A stretch of 23,470 nucleotides of DNA from XYA12-FULL-58-9 sp001798605. Lineage in GTDB: Bacteria; Myxococcota; XYA12-FULL-58-9. Below the pieces are notes generated by a model that was not told the DNA's origin, searched no databases, and was given only the letters and a program-made list of their open reading frames with translations. Made by a program: the position numbers and the translations under genes. Shown piece by piece: positions 9,442-15,942 of the stretch. The DNA lies in NCBI GenBank assembly GCA_036736205.1, contig DAINMX010000083.1:1-23470 (forward strand), in the 5' to 3' direction. How positions within the stretch are numbered: the first letter of the stretch is position 1; each line of letters starts with the position of its first letter.

Positions 9442-10176
9442 CTATGAATATGGCCATCCAGACGGCACCTGACCGCGAGCGGCAGCCACCGCAGTTTCCA
9501 CACTGCACCAACACGCTTGGGCAAAAGCATCGGAATCGGGATAGTCCGTTGGTAACAGCGGTGCCTCGACCACCACAAATATTTCGGCGTTGCGATGAAA
9601 CGGTAAGGATTGCCCATCGAGAGCACGTCGAGTACCAGCGTGACCGATGGGCACAACGCTGAGGCCCTCTTGATGCGCCCGACGCAATAGATTGAGGTGG
9701 GGTTCGCGCAAGCGGCCATCGCTGTGGCCGAAGGTCCCTTCGGGAAAGACGATCACCGACATGGCGCGCTTGGCCATCTCCAGTGTCTGCTCGAGAGCCC
9801 CGGATCGCCCTCGTCTCGAGCCCCTGTCAAAGCCAATACTGCCAGCGAGATAGGTGCCCCAACCGATGGGGGTCACCAACACGCTCCGCTTCATCAGGAA
9901 TGCGCGTCGCACCACATCCGTCAACACCAGGATATCGACGATGGACTCGTGGTTGGCAACGTAGAGGTACCCTGTGTGGGAGCTCGGCAAATGGCACCGG
10001 CCAACAACCCGCACCTTCGGCGCCAACAACAGGCGGGAGTACCAGACCCATGGTGCCGGGCCCAACTGAAATGCCAAACGTTCCCGATGATATTTGGGTA
10101 AGACGAACAACCACGAGACCAACACAGCGTGCACCAAGCATACGAGGAGATAAAGGATGATGATTGGCCACTGCAT
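9442..10176 (-). CDS. plsC: 1-acyl-sn-glycerol-3-phosphate acyltransferase (PlsC family)
   Basis: Transfers an acyl chain to lysophosphatidic acid or a related lysolipid at the inner membrane. From the ATG at 10176 the product is 244 aa, the usual size. A hydrophobic N-terminal anchor (MQWPIIILYLLVCLVHAVL) is followed by the catalytic motif NHESIVD (the H-x4-D block). Next come FDRGSRRGR and then FPEGTFG, the family's substrate-binding EGT block. The motifs are intact. I chose the ATG at 10176 because upstream codons lack hydrophobic or family-like sequence and run into the divergent gene's leader. No good ribosome binding site precedes it, so the start is less certain than the function. It is the first gene of an apparent minus-strand operon with the FecR-type protein (20 nt downstream) and the histidine kinase. 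Substrate specificity within the family cannot be read from the sequence. Confidence 0.88.
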   Translation of the reverse strand: MQWPIIILYLLVCLVHAVLVSWLFVLPKYHRERLAFQLGPAPWVWYSRLLLAPKVRVVGRCHLPSSHTGYLYVANHESIVDILVLTDVVRRAFLMKRSVLVTPIGWGTYLAGSIGFDRGSRRGRSGALEQTLEMAKRAMSVIVFPEGTFGHSDGRLREPHLNLLRRAHQEGLSVVPIGHAGTRRALDGQSLPFHRNAEIFVVVEAPLLPTDYPDSDAFAQACWCSVETAVAAARGQVPSGWPYS

Positions 10177-10304
10177 GGGTATCAGGAGACAACGATATGC
10201 ATTTTCTGAGAGGGGGAAAAGGCGGCGTAACGACACGACATGTATCTTTTCTCGGGACGGAAAATGCGTATTGTGTCTCAACGATTTATTGGGAAGGTAA
10301 TGCC

Positions 10305-10670
10305 ATGCCAGAATGGTTGTCGATGTTGTCGTTCGTGGGCTTGGGCGTCGCTGTCGGAGTGGGTGCCTCATTTTCTGGATTGGGGGGCGGGTTCCTCATG
10401 GTGCCCGTGCTCTTGCTTCTCGGCTACAGCGCACAGAAGGCGGTCGGCACTTCTTTTCTCGCCATCCTCATCATCTCTGGATCGGCACTTGTGGCTCACG
10501 GCAGACTTTCACACGTTGACTACAAAGTTGGCGCGCTCCTTGGCATCGGCGGAATCGTAGGAGCACAGGTCGGAGCGAGACTCGTCGATCACGTTTCAAC
10601 CGGAGAGTTCAAGAAGATATTTGCGGTCATTTTGGTCGGCCTCGCCGGTTACATGTTCTTCAAGGCCTGA
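10305..10670 (+). CDS. Half-size TSUP (TauE/SafE, former DUF81) membrane permease
   Basis: A 121-aa integral membrane protein with about four hydrophobic segments. Its N-terminal signature GASFSGLGGGFLMVPVLLLLG is the conserved block of the TauE/SafE (TSUP) family, which moves sulfite, sulfonates or other small organic anions. Standard members are about 240-260 aa with two such repeats; this one has a single repeat. Single-repeat forms occur in this family and are presumed to dimerise. The ATG at 10305 has GGAAGG at 8 nt, so the start is well supported. The upstream in-frame ATG at 10164 is not used. It is divergent from plsC. The substrate cannot be assigned, and nothing nearby belongs to sulfur metabolism. 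Confidence 0.85.
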   Translation: MPEWLSMLSFVGLGVAVGVGASFSGLGGGFLMVPVLLLLGYSAQKAVGTSFLAILIISGSALVAHGRLSHVDYKVGALLGIGGIVGAQVGARLVDHVSTGEFKKIFAVILVGLAGYMFFKA

Positions 10671-10793
10671 AAACATGCTGTCATGACAAGAGGTTAGTTC
10701 AGGCCCGTCGACCCTGCGGTGCCAAAATCTTTCACGCCCGAGATTCCCAAGAAATTCACCTTTTTTCTGCGGATTGAGCTAACCTCGCAGGCA

Positions 10794-11396
10794 ATGAAGC
10801 TCACCAAAGGCCATCTACTTACCAGCGACTCAATGTTGACGACCGGCCAAGCGGCCAAGATGTTGGCGGTGCATATCACCACAGTGATCGATTGGTTTGA
10901 CCGCGGCTTGCTCACGGGTCCGCTCACTCAAGGTGGCCACCGTCGTATGCGTGCGGCGGACCTCGTAACTTTTCTGGTCACGCGAAAGATGCCAATGCCC
11001 GCCGAGCTGGAGTCGGTATCGCGGCGGCGGCTCCTGTTGATCAGCAGCAACGAAGGGGACCTGCGCGCCGCACAACAGAGTATTCAGAAGTTCGCCGATC
11101 ATGCGATCCTCGAGATCGCAGGCAATGCCATCGATGGTCTGCTGGCAGTCGGCCATTTCCAGCCACACATCATTTTGCTCGACGTCATCATGCCAGGCCT
11201 CGACAGTGTCGAGGTATGTCGCCGATTACGAGCGAACCCAGCAACGAAGACGGTCAATATCATGTTGGTTGCGGCTCATCTCACCGACCAACTCGAGTCT
11301 GACGCCCGCAAAGCCGGTGTTGATTACTGCAGGAAAAAGCCCATCGACTTTGCCGAAGTGATGAAACTGCTTGGCGTCGAAAACAACGAAGAATAA
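10794..11396 (+). CDS. MerR-like HTH plus response-regulator receiver protein
   Basis: A two-domain regulator of 200 aa. Residues about 14-65 form an excisionase/MerR-type winged helix (MLTTGQAAKMLAVHITTVIDWFDRG, then GGHRRMRAADL). Residues about 79-195 form a CheY-like receiver. The phospho-acceptor Asp is at position 130 (HIILLDVIMPGLD) and the conserved Lys at 182 (KKPID). The acidic pair that normally binds Mg2+ near the start of the receiver is replaced by Ser-Ser (LLLISSNEGD), and the usual Thr/Ser switch residue appears to be Ala. Phosphorylation may therefore be weak or absent. The order (DNA-binding first, receiver last) is a known arrangement in Deltaproteobacteria, as I recall. The start could be ATG 10794 (weak AGG close by) or 10833. 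No kinase is adjacent; the orphan kinase at 4429-6231 is a possible but unproven partner. Confidence 0.8.
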   Translation: MKLTKGHLLTSDSMLTTGQAAKMLAVHITTVIDWFDRGLLTGPLTQGGHRRMRAADLVTFLVTRKMPMPAELESVSRRRLLLISSNEGDLRAAQQSIQKFADHAILEIAGNAIDGLLAVGHFQPHIILLDVIMPGLDSVEVCRRLRANPATKTVNIMLVAAHLTDQLESDARKAGVDYCRKKPIDFAEVMKLLGVENNEE

Positions 11397-11513
11397 CTCG
11401 TTGCTCGACTGCGGCCGCAGTTGGGGCAGTTGAGCGGCGTTCTTGAAATCAACACCACGCCTGACATATTGCCGACGGTTGCGCGTACTGCCCTAGTACG
11501 CTCGAGCATATAT

Positions 11514-12080
11514 ATGGTGAACACGGACAGAGCTGCAGAGGCTGAGCTGGTATCGCGGGCAAAGACTGGCGACAGTGCGGCGTTCTCTGCGCTTGTCTGT
11601 CGCTACCAACGTCCTATCTTCAGCCTTTGCGTGCGTTACCTGCCTCGCACGGACGCCGAAGATATTGCCCAGGAGACCTTTGTGCGGGCGTTCGTCAATC
11701 GCGAGAAGATAGATCCAACGCGGCCGCCGTTGCCATGGCTGTTTACGATTGCCCGCCGCCTGTGCCTCGATCGCCTGCGCAAGAAGTCACCGAGTCTCGA
11801 TGAAGCCCCAGAGCTCGGTGCCGACACTGCGGCACAACCCGATGCCGTTCTAGCTGCCCATGAAGAGCTCGGACTGTTGCAGCAGGGTTTGGCGAGCCTT
11901 CCCGAAGGGCAACGGGAAGCCGTGGTGCTCTACCATCTCGAGGACATGTCCTACCAGGAAGTCGCCGCGAGTCTCGCTGTGCCGGTCGGTACTGTCATGA
12001 CCTGGTTGCACCGTGGCCGCGCCAAGCTCCGAGCTCTCGTCGATGAAACCTCGCGTGAACAGAAAGGAGACCAAGGATGA
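11514..12080 (+). CDS. ECF-type RNA polymerase sigma factor
   Basis: An extracytoplasmic-function sigma factor (sigma70 family, group 4) that redirects RNA polymerase to a stress or envelope regulon. Of 188 aa, region 2 spans about 20-85 (ALVCRYQRPIFSLCVRYLPRTDAEDIAQETFVRAF). Region 4 spans about 125-180 (LPEGQREAVVLYHLEDMSYQEVAASLAVPVGTVMTWLHRGRAKL) with the expected helix-turn-helix. Length is normal. The likely start is ATG 11514, immediately before the conserved NTDRAAEAELVSRAKTGD stretch. No ribosome binding site is visible, and GTG 11517 is also possible. The stop overlaps the anti-sigma start as ATGA, which is the standard arrangement for a sigma/anti-sigma pair. The cognate promoter sequence cannot be read here. 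Confidence 0.95.
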   Translation: MVNTDRAAEAELVSRAKTGDSAAFSALVCRYQRPIFSLCVRYLPRTDAEDIAQETFVRAFVNREKIDPTRPPLPWLFTIARRLCLDRLRKKSPSLDEAPELGADTAAQPDAVLAAHEELGLLQQGLASLPEGQREAVVLYHLEDMSYQEVAASLAVPVGTVMTWLHRGRAKLRALVDETSREQKGDQG

Positions 12081-12580
12081 GTCATCTGCCACCTGAACGT
12101 CTCTTGCATCTGGGGCTCGACTGCGAGGAGCAGTTGACCACCGATGAGGCAAGTCACCTCGCGAGGTGCCCGAGCTGCGTCGCCGAGCTCACCGCCGAAC
12201 GACGCCTGACCGAAAGTTTGATGAAGATTCCCCTTCCCGAGCCCAGTGCGAACTTCGCAGCGGTCACCTGCTCACGCTTCGAGCAAGCCCTGGCCGAACG
12301 CCGTGTGCACACAGCAGGATTGGGGCTGCTCTTGGCATTGGGGCTGGGCCTGTTGGCTGCGGCGATGGTGATCGGATTGGTTCTCGGCAACATTGTACCT
12401 CTCGCCCGTGGCATGGCGGTCACGGTTGAGCAGATCGCCACCCTCGGGCACGTGGCTGTCACCCTAGGCGAAAAGTTGCCAGTGCTTCCCGTTGCCCTTG
12501 TCGCCATAGCCTGCGCGGCGGCTCTGTCTTTGTCCACTCTACTCGGCCGCTTGGCACTAATCACCGTCGAGGTGAAATGA
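12077..12580 (+). CDS. Membrane anti-sigma factor with zinc-finger (zf-HC2) domain
   Basis: A 167-aa anti-sigma factor that holds the ECF sigma at the inner membrane until a signal releases it. The cytoplasmic N-terminus has the ZAS/zf-HC2 motif HLARCPSC (His27, Cys31, Cys34), with Cys16 as the likely fourth zinc ligand. Two hydrophobic stretches follow at about 78-108 and 135-163, so both ends may be cytoplasmic with a short periplasmic loop. The strong AAGGAG upstream of the ATG and the ATGA overlap with the sigma gene support the start and coupled translation. Its own stop overlaps a potential ATG at 12577 of the next frame, although that gene more likely starts at 12637. The signal sensed is unknown. 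Confidence 0.92.
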   Translation: MSHLPPERLLHLGLDCEEQLTTDEASHLARCPSCVAELTAERRLTESLMKIPLPEPSANFAAVTCSRFEQALAERRVHTAGLGLLLALGLGLLAAAMVIGLVLGNIVPLARGMAVTVEQIATLGHVAVTLGEKLPVLPVALVAIACAAALSLSTLLGRLALITVEVK

Positions 12581-12636
12581 TGTGCCCGCTGACACGTACC
12601 ATGTTCATGCAATGGAACCCACTTTGGAGCACCCTC

Positions 12637-12980
12637 ATGAAACCTCAAACAATTGTCATCACTGCTTGCGTCGCGTTTGCTATGTCGATCACCCCGTTGT
12701 CGATCGCACACGCTCGCGAAAAACCGAACTCTGAAACACCGCCGGCCGAAGCCCCTCTGGCCGAGGTCACACCTGCTGAGGCCGGTGTGCTCGACGGCAA
12801 ACCAGCCGAGGTCGCACCTGCCGAGGCCGATGTGCTCGTCGGCGTTTGGCCGGAAGTTGTACCCAAGATCACCCTCGATCTCGATGACGCGAGCTTAGAT
12901 GAAGCGATTGAAGAGATCGCCGAAAAGGCGGGTTGGAGCTTGGTCCTCACCGTGTCAGACGACCTTGAAGGCAGCCTGAC
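12637..12980 (+). CDS. Secreted protein with secretin/STN-like N-domain (5' part, cut by gap)
   Basis: Third gene of the sigma/anti-sigma operon, incomplete because an N block starts at 12981. ATG 12637 has GGAG at 8 nt and opens a clean Sec signal peptide (MKPQTIVITACVAFAMSITP, cleavage near IAHA-R). A Pro/Ala/Glu-rich segment then contains an imperfect duplication of about 16 residues (AEVTPAEAGVLDGKP and AEVAPAEADVLVG). After it, residues about 80-115 (ITLDLDDASLDEAIEEIAEKAGWSLVLTV) match the short N-terminal domain of secretins and TonB receptors (STN/N0 type). Such a domain mediates periplasmic protein contacts. The in-frame ATG at 12577, overlapping the anti-sigma stop, would add 20 residues ahead of the signal peptide and is less likely. 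What follows the domain is lost in the gap. Confidence 0.7.
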
Positions 12981-13080
12981 NNNNNNNNNNNNNNNNNNNN
13001 NNNNNNNNNNNNNNNNNNNNNNNNNNNNNNNNNNNNNNNNNNNNNNNNNNNNNNNNNNNNNNNNNNNNNNNNNNNNNNNN
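12981..13080. other. Assembly gap (100 N)
   Basis: Exactly 100 undetermined bases, the conventional placeholder for a gap of unknown length in a scaffold. The reading frame on both sides happens to be open through the Ns, but this does not show that the two sides belong to one gene. Confidence 0.98.
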
Positions 13081-13317
13081 GTCTTGGGCATGACCGCGTT
13101 CTGCCAGTGGCTCGGTTATCGAATCCCCGTGCTCGGCAACAAGGGCCCAGTCGGGGCTGTGCTCGTTGGACTCGCGCTGATCACCCTCGTCGACCTGTTG
13201 CCATTTCTGGGCACACCCGTGGTCGCAATCATCTCCTTTGTGGCCGCCGGTGCAGTGGTTCTCTCCCGTTTCGGCAAACTCAAGGCGGAGCCAGCGTCCC
13301 CCCCCAACGTCCTGTGA
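13081..13317 (+). CDS. Membrane protein, C-terminal fragment after the gap
   Basis: A 78-residue open frame entering from the gap and ending in TGA at 13315-13317. It contains two to three hydrophobic segments: PVGAVLVGLALITLVDLLPFLG and PVVAIISFVAAGAVVLSRFGKL, with a shorter stretch before them. A charged, Pro-rich tail follows. It resembles the C-terminal membrane region of polymer-forming (bactofilin-domain) membrane proteins that I recall from Deltaproteobacteria. That comparison is from memory and weak. The segment has nothing in common with the secretin-like domain before the gap, so a different gene is likely. The missing 5' part prevents a firm call. Confidence 0.55.
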   Translation, partial: VLGMTAFCQWLGYRIPVLGNKGPVGAVLVGLALITLVDLLPFLGTPVVAIISFVAAGAVVLSRFGKLKAEPASPPNVL

Positions 13318-13423
13318 GATCCCGCGCTCACACCACCCTATGGTTTCAACCGAGGCCGCCAACATCCTGGTGATGTCCGACGTCCATTGGCAGATTGAAA
13401 CCAGGCAGCCTAATAACTCAAAA

Positions 13424-13480
13424 CAGTTTCGGTTTGATCTGTTTCGCTGTTTCGCTGTTTCGGCTGTTTCGGTTTGATCT
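13424..13480. repeat. Short tandem repeat of CTGTTTCG-type units
   Basis: About four head-to-tail units of CTGTTTCG or CTGTTTCGG (8-9 bp) lie at 13438-13472. They are bracketed by a 15-bp direct repeat, GTTTCGGTTTGATCT, at 13426-13440 and 13466-13480. The array is non-coding and ends 39 bp before the tRNA. A 10-bp palindrome, TGCCGCGGCA, follows at 13481-13490. Confidence 0.8.
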
Positions 13481-13519
13481 TGCCGCGGCAGGCGGTTTTG
13501 GCTACACCAGCTTGCAGGC

Positions 13520-13596
13520 GCGCCCTTGGCTCAGCTGGATAGAGCAACGGGCTTCGAACCCGTAGGTCGGCAGTTCGAATCTGTCAGGGCGCGCCA
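13520..13596 (+). tRNA. tRNA-Arg (anticodon TCG)
   Basis: A complete 77-nt cloverleaf with encoded CCA. The acceptor stem is GCGCCCT (13520-13526) with AGGGCGC (13586-13592), discriminator G, then CCA 13594-13596. The D arm is GCTC/GAGC with an AGCTGGATA loop. The anticodon arm is ACGGG-CTTCGAA-CCCGT, placing anticodon TCG at 13554-13556, which reads CGA and other CGN arginine codons. The T arm is GGCAG-TTCGAAT-CTGTC, with one G-U pair. All stems are well paired. tRNA 3' ends are common integration sites, but I found no repeat of the 3' end elsewhere in the window. Confidence 0.97.
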
Positions 13597-13657
13597 ATCC
13601 TGATTTTCCAGCTCTTGGGACGTGATCTTTTCGCGTCGCGCCCGCGCTGCATTCGAC

Positions 13658-14251
13658 CTACAGGCCGCTCTTAGGAGTGATATCCGGCCAAACGAGCCTG
13701 TTCCCGCAACGTAGGCCAATTGTACCAACGGGAATCAGGTCGTCGAGAGAGACGAGCTGGCCCTCTGCGCACTGCCATTGGCCGCCTTTCGTGACAAGCT
13801 GGTAGTTCCCTGGGTGGCCCATTTCGGTGAAGGTGGAGTGCCCACAGCACACGAGACCCTGGACTCTATTTTCGCGCAAGGTAAACATTGTCGCGGCAGG
13901 ATCTTCGAGGCCGCCTTCCCGGGGAAAGGAGTGGGCACCTGGCGTTCTGCATACATGCTGTAGCCATGGCACAAGTTCATACTCCCACTCTTGGCCTGAC
14001 GGCTTTGGAGCGCTGTTCGGGCATTCGTGACCAAGCGCGCGGAGAACATAGTCCGCAGGGAAATAGAACAGGCTCTGCTGCTCAGTGGCGTCCCAGAAGT
14101 CATTTGCCATAACAAACCAGGAGTGTTCGCCGAAAGCCTCGACTGCACCTCGAGAATTCTGCAGCGGTTCGACGGGCTTGCGATGTACGCAGCTGAAGGA
14201 AAGATTGAGCAAGACGATTGTCTCCGCCAAATACTTCAGGGTACTTCGCAC
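13658..14251 (-). CDS. Hypothetical secreted protein, Cys-containing
   Basis: I do not recognise this 197-aa protein. The N-terminus (MRSTLKYLAETIVLLNLSFSC) looks like a signal peptide. The Cys at 21 could be lipidated, but LSFSC is a poor lipobox, so ordinary secretion is equally possible. The mature part has further Cys residues (HECPN, HVCRT, VCCGH, WQCAEG, LRCGN) and several Trp/Phe-rich stretches, suggesting a disulfide-bonded secreted domain. No catalytic motif is evident. It follows the gene ending at 14264 by only 12 nt on the same strand, so the two probably form a small operon. It lies between the tRNA and a divergent peptidase gene, in a stretch with poorly conserved genes. Confidence that it is coding is moderate, from length, signal sequence and operon spacing. 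Confidence 0.55.
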   Translation of the reverse strand: MRSTLKYLAETIVLLNLSFSCVHRKPVEPLQNSRGAVEAFGEHSWFVMANDFWDATEQQSLFYFPADYVLRALGHECPNSAPKPSGQEWEYELVPWLQHVCRTPGAHSFPREGGLEDPAATMFTLRENRVQGLVCCGHSTFTEMGHPGNYQLVTKGGQWQCAEGQLVSLDDLIPVGTIGLRCGNRLVWPDITPKSGL

Positions 14252-14263
14252 GGTGTAAGTCTC

Positions 14264-14554
14264 CTAACGTGACAATGCCCGGAACTCTATCAACTTCGCC
14301 TCATGAATCGAAGCCATGGCTGTGGCCTGATCCAATTGAGGAACGCCGTCACCAACACCACCGACAACCCGCACTTCTTTGCCAGTTCCGAGGTCAAACA
14401 GGTTCACCAAGAAATCAACGGTCGTACCTTGCCTCGTGATCTCGATGCAATTTTCCCGGCACTTGTAGTCTGCGTCTAGATTGCTGTCGATGATGTGGTG
14501 ACGGCGCACGACGCCCCCGATTTCGGTGTAAACGATACCGTGCGTGTTGGGCAT
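14264..14554 (-). CDS. Hypothetical protein, start uncertain, possibly 5'-truncated
   Basis: Unrecognised. From the first ATG in the plausible region (14554) the product is 96 aa. It includes VYTEIGGVVRRHHIIDSN, a Cys pair in YKCRENCIEI, and VDFLVNLFDLGTGKEVRVV, all reading as an ordinary folded domain. Open codons continue upstream with protein-like sequence (AAVSFVSCNDFPLPLDDC), but no in-frame ATG, GTG or TTG is found there. Farther upstream the frame overlaps the divergent peptidase gene and looks like shadow sequence. The true N-terminus, possibly with a signal peptide, may therefore have been lost by a frameshift or deletion near 14640. No good ribosome binding site precedes 14554. It probably shares a transcript with the gene starting at 14251. 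Confidence 0.4.
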   Translation of the reverse strand: MPNTHGIVYTEIGGVVRRHHIIDSNLDADYKCRENCIEITRQGTTVDFLVNLFDLGTGKEVRVVGGVGDGVPQLDQATAMASIHEAKLIEFRALSR

Positions 14555-14703
14555 GCTTCTGCAGTCGTCCAATGGCAATGGGAAGTCGTTGCAGGAAACA
14601 AAAGAGACAGCTGCACCGCCTTCCCCAGAGTGGATCTCACGATAGGGGGCTGGGCGAACTCGACCTGGACATCTCGGAGGTGTTGTTTGATAACTACACA
14701 CGG

Positions 14704-15414
14704 ATGTATTGCCGGTGGTCCATATTGCTGCTGTTGTTGTTGCACGTCGCCGCTCCCGCCCTGGCCGCGGGTGATGTGGCGATTGCCTTTGGGGGCGGCG
14801 GTTGCGGCAAACTCGATGGCGGCGAGGCCTTGCCGTGTCGCGCAGCAAACTTCGAGACCTTCGCAGACACAGCGTGTGTACTGGGTCGCAACTACCTGCA
14901 CCCACTGATCGTGAAGACGGTCGTCGGGGCATACGCAACTCTTGCCAAGGATTTCCCGCACCGCACTTGGCAGTACGGCGAGACCGGAAAGGCTGAAGGT
15001 GGTCCCTTATGGCCGCACAAGACCCACCAGAACGGTCTAGCTGCCGACTTCTTCGTCCCGGTCATCAACAAAAAAGGCGAACCAGACCAGGTGCCGATCT
15101 CGGTCTTCAATAAGTTCGGATATGACGTCGAGTTCGACAAGCGTGGAAGAGTTGATGGTCTCCGCATCGACTTCGGTGCTGTCGGTGCCCACTTGCTCGC
15201 GCTCGAAGTCAGCGCCAAGTCTAACGGCGTCCGTATCGACCGAATAATCATCACGCCGGACTTTCATGCCGCCTTGCTTCGTGAGGTGCCCGCTATTGAG
15301 CACCTGCTGCCGCTCTTCATGAAAAAGGAGGCATGGGTGCGCCACGACGAGCACTATCACGTCGATTTCGAGCTGCCCTCGAACCTTCGGCGACCCCTGG
15401 CGTGCCAGAGGTAG
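14704..15414 (+). CDS. Penicillin-insensitive murein endopeptidase (LAS/M74-like)
   Basis: A periplasmic zinc peptidase that would cut peptide cross-links in peptidoglycan. The product is 236 aa. A signal peptide (MYCRWSILLLLLLHVAAPAL, cleavage near residue 22) is followed by a domain with the LAS metallopeptidase zinc set. HKTHQNGLAADFFV provides His108 and Asp115 in an H-x6-D pattern, with His105 nearby. HDEHYHVDF near residues 214-222 provides the C-terminal H-x-H. This combination and the size match the MepA group. Cys residues near the mature N-terminus (34, 45, 58) may form disulfides. ATG 14704 is chosen because it opens the signal peptide; no close ribosome binding site is visible, and a GGAGGT 22-27 nt upstream is too far. 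It is divergent from the unknown gene at 14264-14554 and followed 4 nt later by a small membrane-protein gene. Confidence 0.85.
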   Translation: MYCRWSILLLLLLHVAAPALAAGDVAIAFGGGGCGKLDGGEALPCRAANFETFADTACVLGRNYLHPLIVKTVVGAYATLAKDFPHRTWQYGETGKAEGGPLWPHKTHQNGLAADFFVPVINKKGEPDQVPISVFNKFGYDVEFDKRGRVDGLRIDFGAVGAHLLALEVSAKSNGVRIDRIIITPDFHAALLREVPAIEHLLPLFMKKEAWVRHDEHYHVDFELPSNLRRPLACQR

Positions 15415-15421
15415 ATAACCA

Positions 15422-15890
15422 ATGAATTGGTGGAAGAAGCTACTCGCGCTGATGCCTCTGGCGGTAGCACGTCGTGGGCGTGGTGTACCGCAAGACCCTC
15501 TATTGGGAGCTGCCGGTAGCACATGGCGACCCCTACGGCATCGGCGACATCATCGATCTTGGCTTTGCACTCCTGGTTCTTCTTGTGGCCGGGGTGACCG
15601 CAGTCATCGGGATAGCCACAGCGGTCGTTCCTGCATGTGTTCTAGGGGATTGTTTCGAGGACTGCGGGTGGCGGTGCCAATTCGAAGCCGTGTTCGTGAC
15701 GGCGGTAGGAACATGGTTCCAAGCGCGCCCTGATCGAGCGGTCTATGGCCACCTGAACCAGCGGCGAAGCATTCTCAATTTTGACTCGACGCTCGAAGTC
15801 AGACTCGCCACCGATGAACGCCGCGAGCACCACTGCCCAGAGCATGGTCCAGGGCCGGTATGGCGAGGGCCGAAACTTAGAATATTCTGA
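15422..15890 (+). pseudogene. Small membrane protein with a probable frameshift in its first helix
   Basis: ATG 15422 lies 7 nt after the peptidase stop, with AGAGGT about 9 nt upstream inside that stop region, so the two were translated in tandem. The first 15 codons read MNWWKKLLALMPLAV and then lose hydrophobic character. The +1 frame, open from 15468, continues directly with HVVGVVYRKTLYWELP and a second helix, IIDLGFALLVLLVAGVTAVIG. Joined by a 1-nt skip near 15467, the halves give one continuous first membrane helix and a protein of about 155 aa with a Cys-rich, soluble tail. The shift could be a sequencing error, a real mutation or recoding. The last third (after about 15640) is less convincing as coding, and a minus-strand frame with a hydrophobic segment overlaps it. 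I do not recognise a family. Confidence 0.45.
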
Positions 15891-15942
15891 AAACAAAACA
15901 AAGACGACGGGCGTCTGTACCCGTTCTGCTATACTCTCCGCC

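Noticed and set aside
9423..9719. 99-codon upstream extension of the FecR-type frame
   Set aside because: It overlaps plsC in another frame and shows Arg/Cys/Trp-rich shadow composition. The gene start is placed at 9422.
10177..10371. 65-codon upstream extension of the plsC frame
   Set aside because: It lacks family similarity and extends into the divergent TSUP gene; the hydrophobic anchor begins at 10176.
13520..13660. Possible integration (att) site at the tRNA-Arg 3' end
   Set aside because: No second copy of the tRNA 3' sequence and no integrase gene were found in the window.
13531..13728. Minus-strand 65-codon frame ending DSNCRPTGSKPVALSS
   Set aside because: This is the antisense of the tRNA-Arg gene; it is a well-known spurious product of translating tRNA genes.
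14555..14938. N-terminal extension of the minus-strand frame ending at 14264
   Set aside because: Beyond about 14650 it is Arg/Pro-rich shadow of the murein endopeptidase; no usable in-frame start codon lies in the protein-like part.
15642..15896. Minus-strand 84-codon frame with a hydrophobic segment (MLWAVVLAAFIGG)
   Set aside because: It needs a TTG start, has no ribosome binding site, and overlaps the plus-strand membrane gene. It is kept only as an alternative for that stretch.
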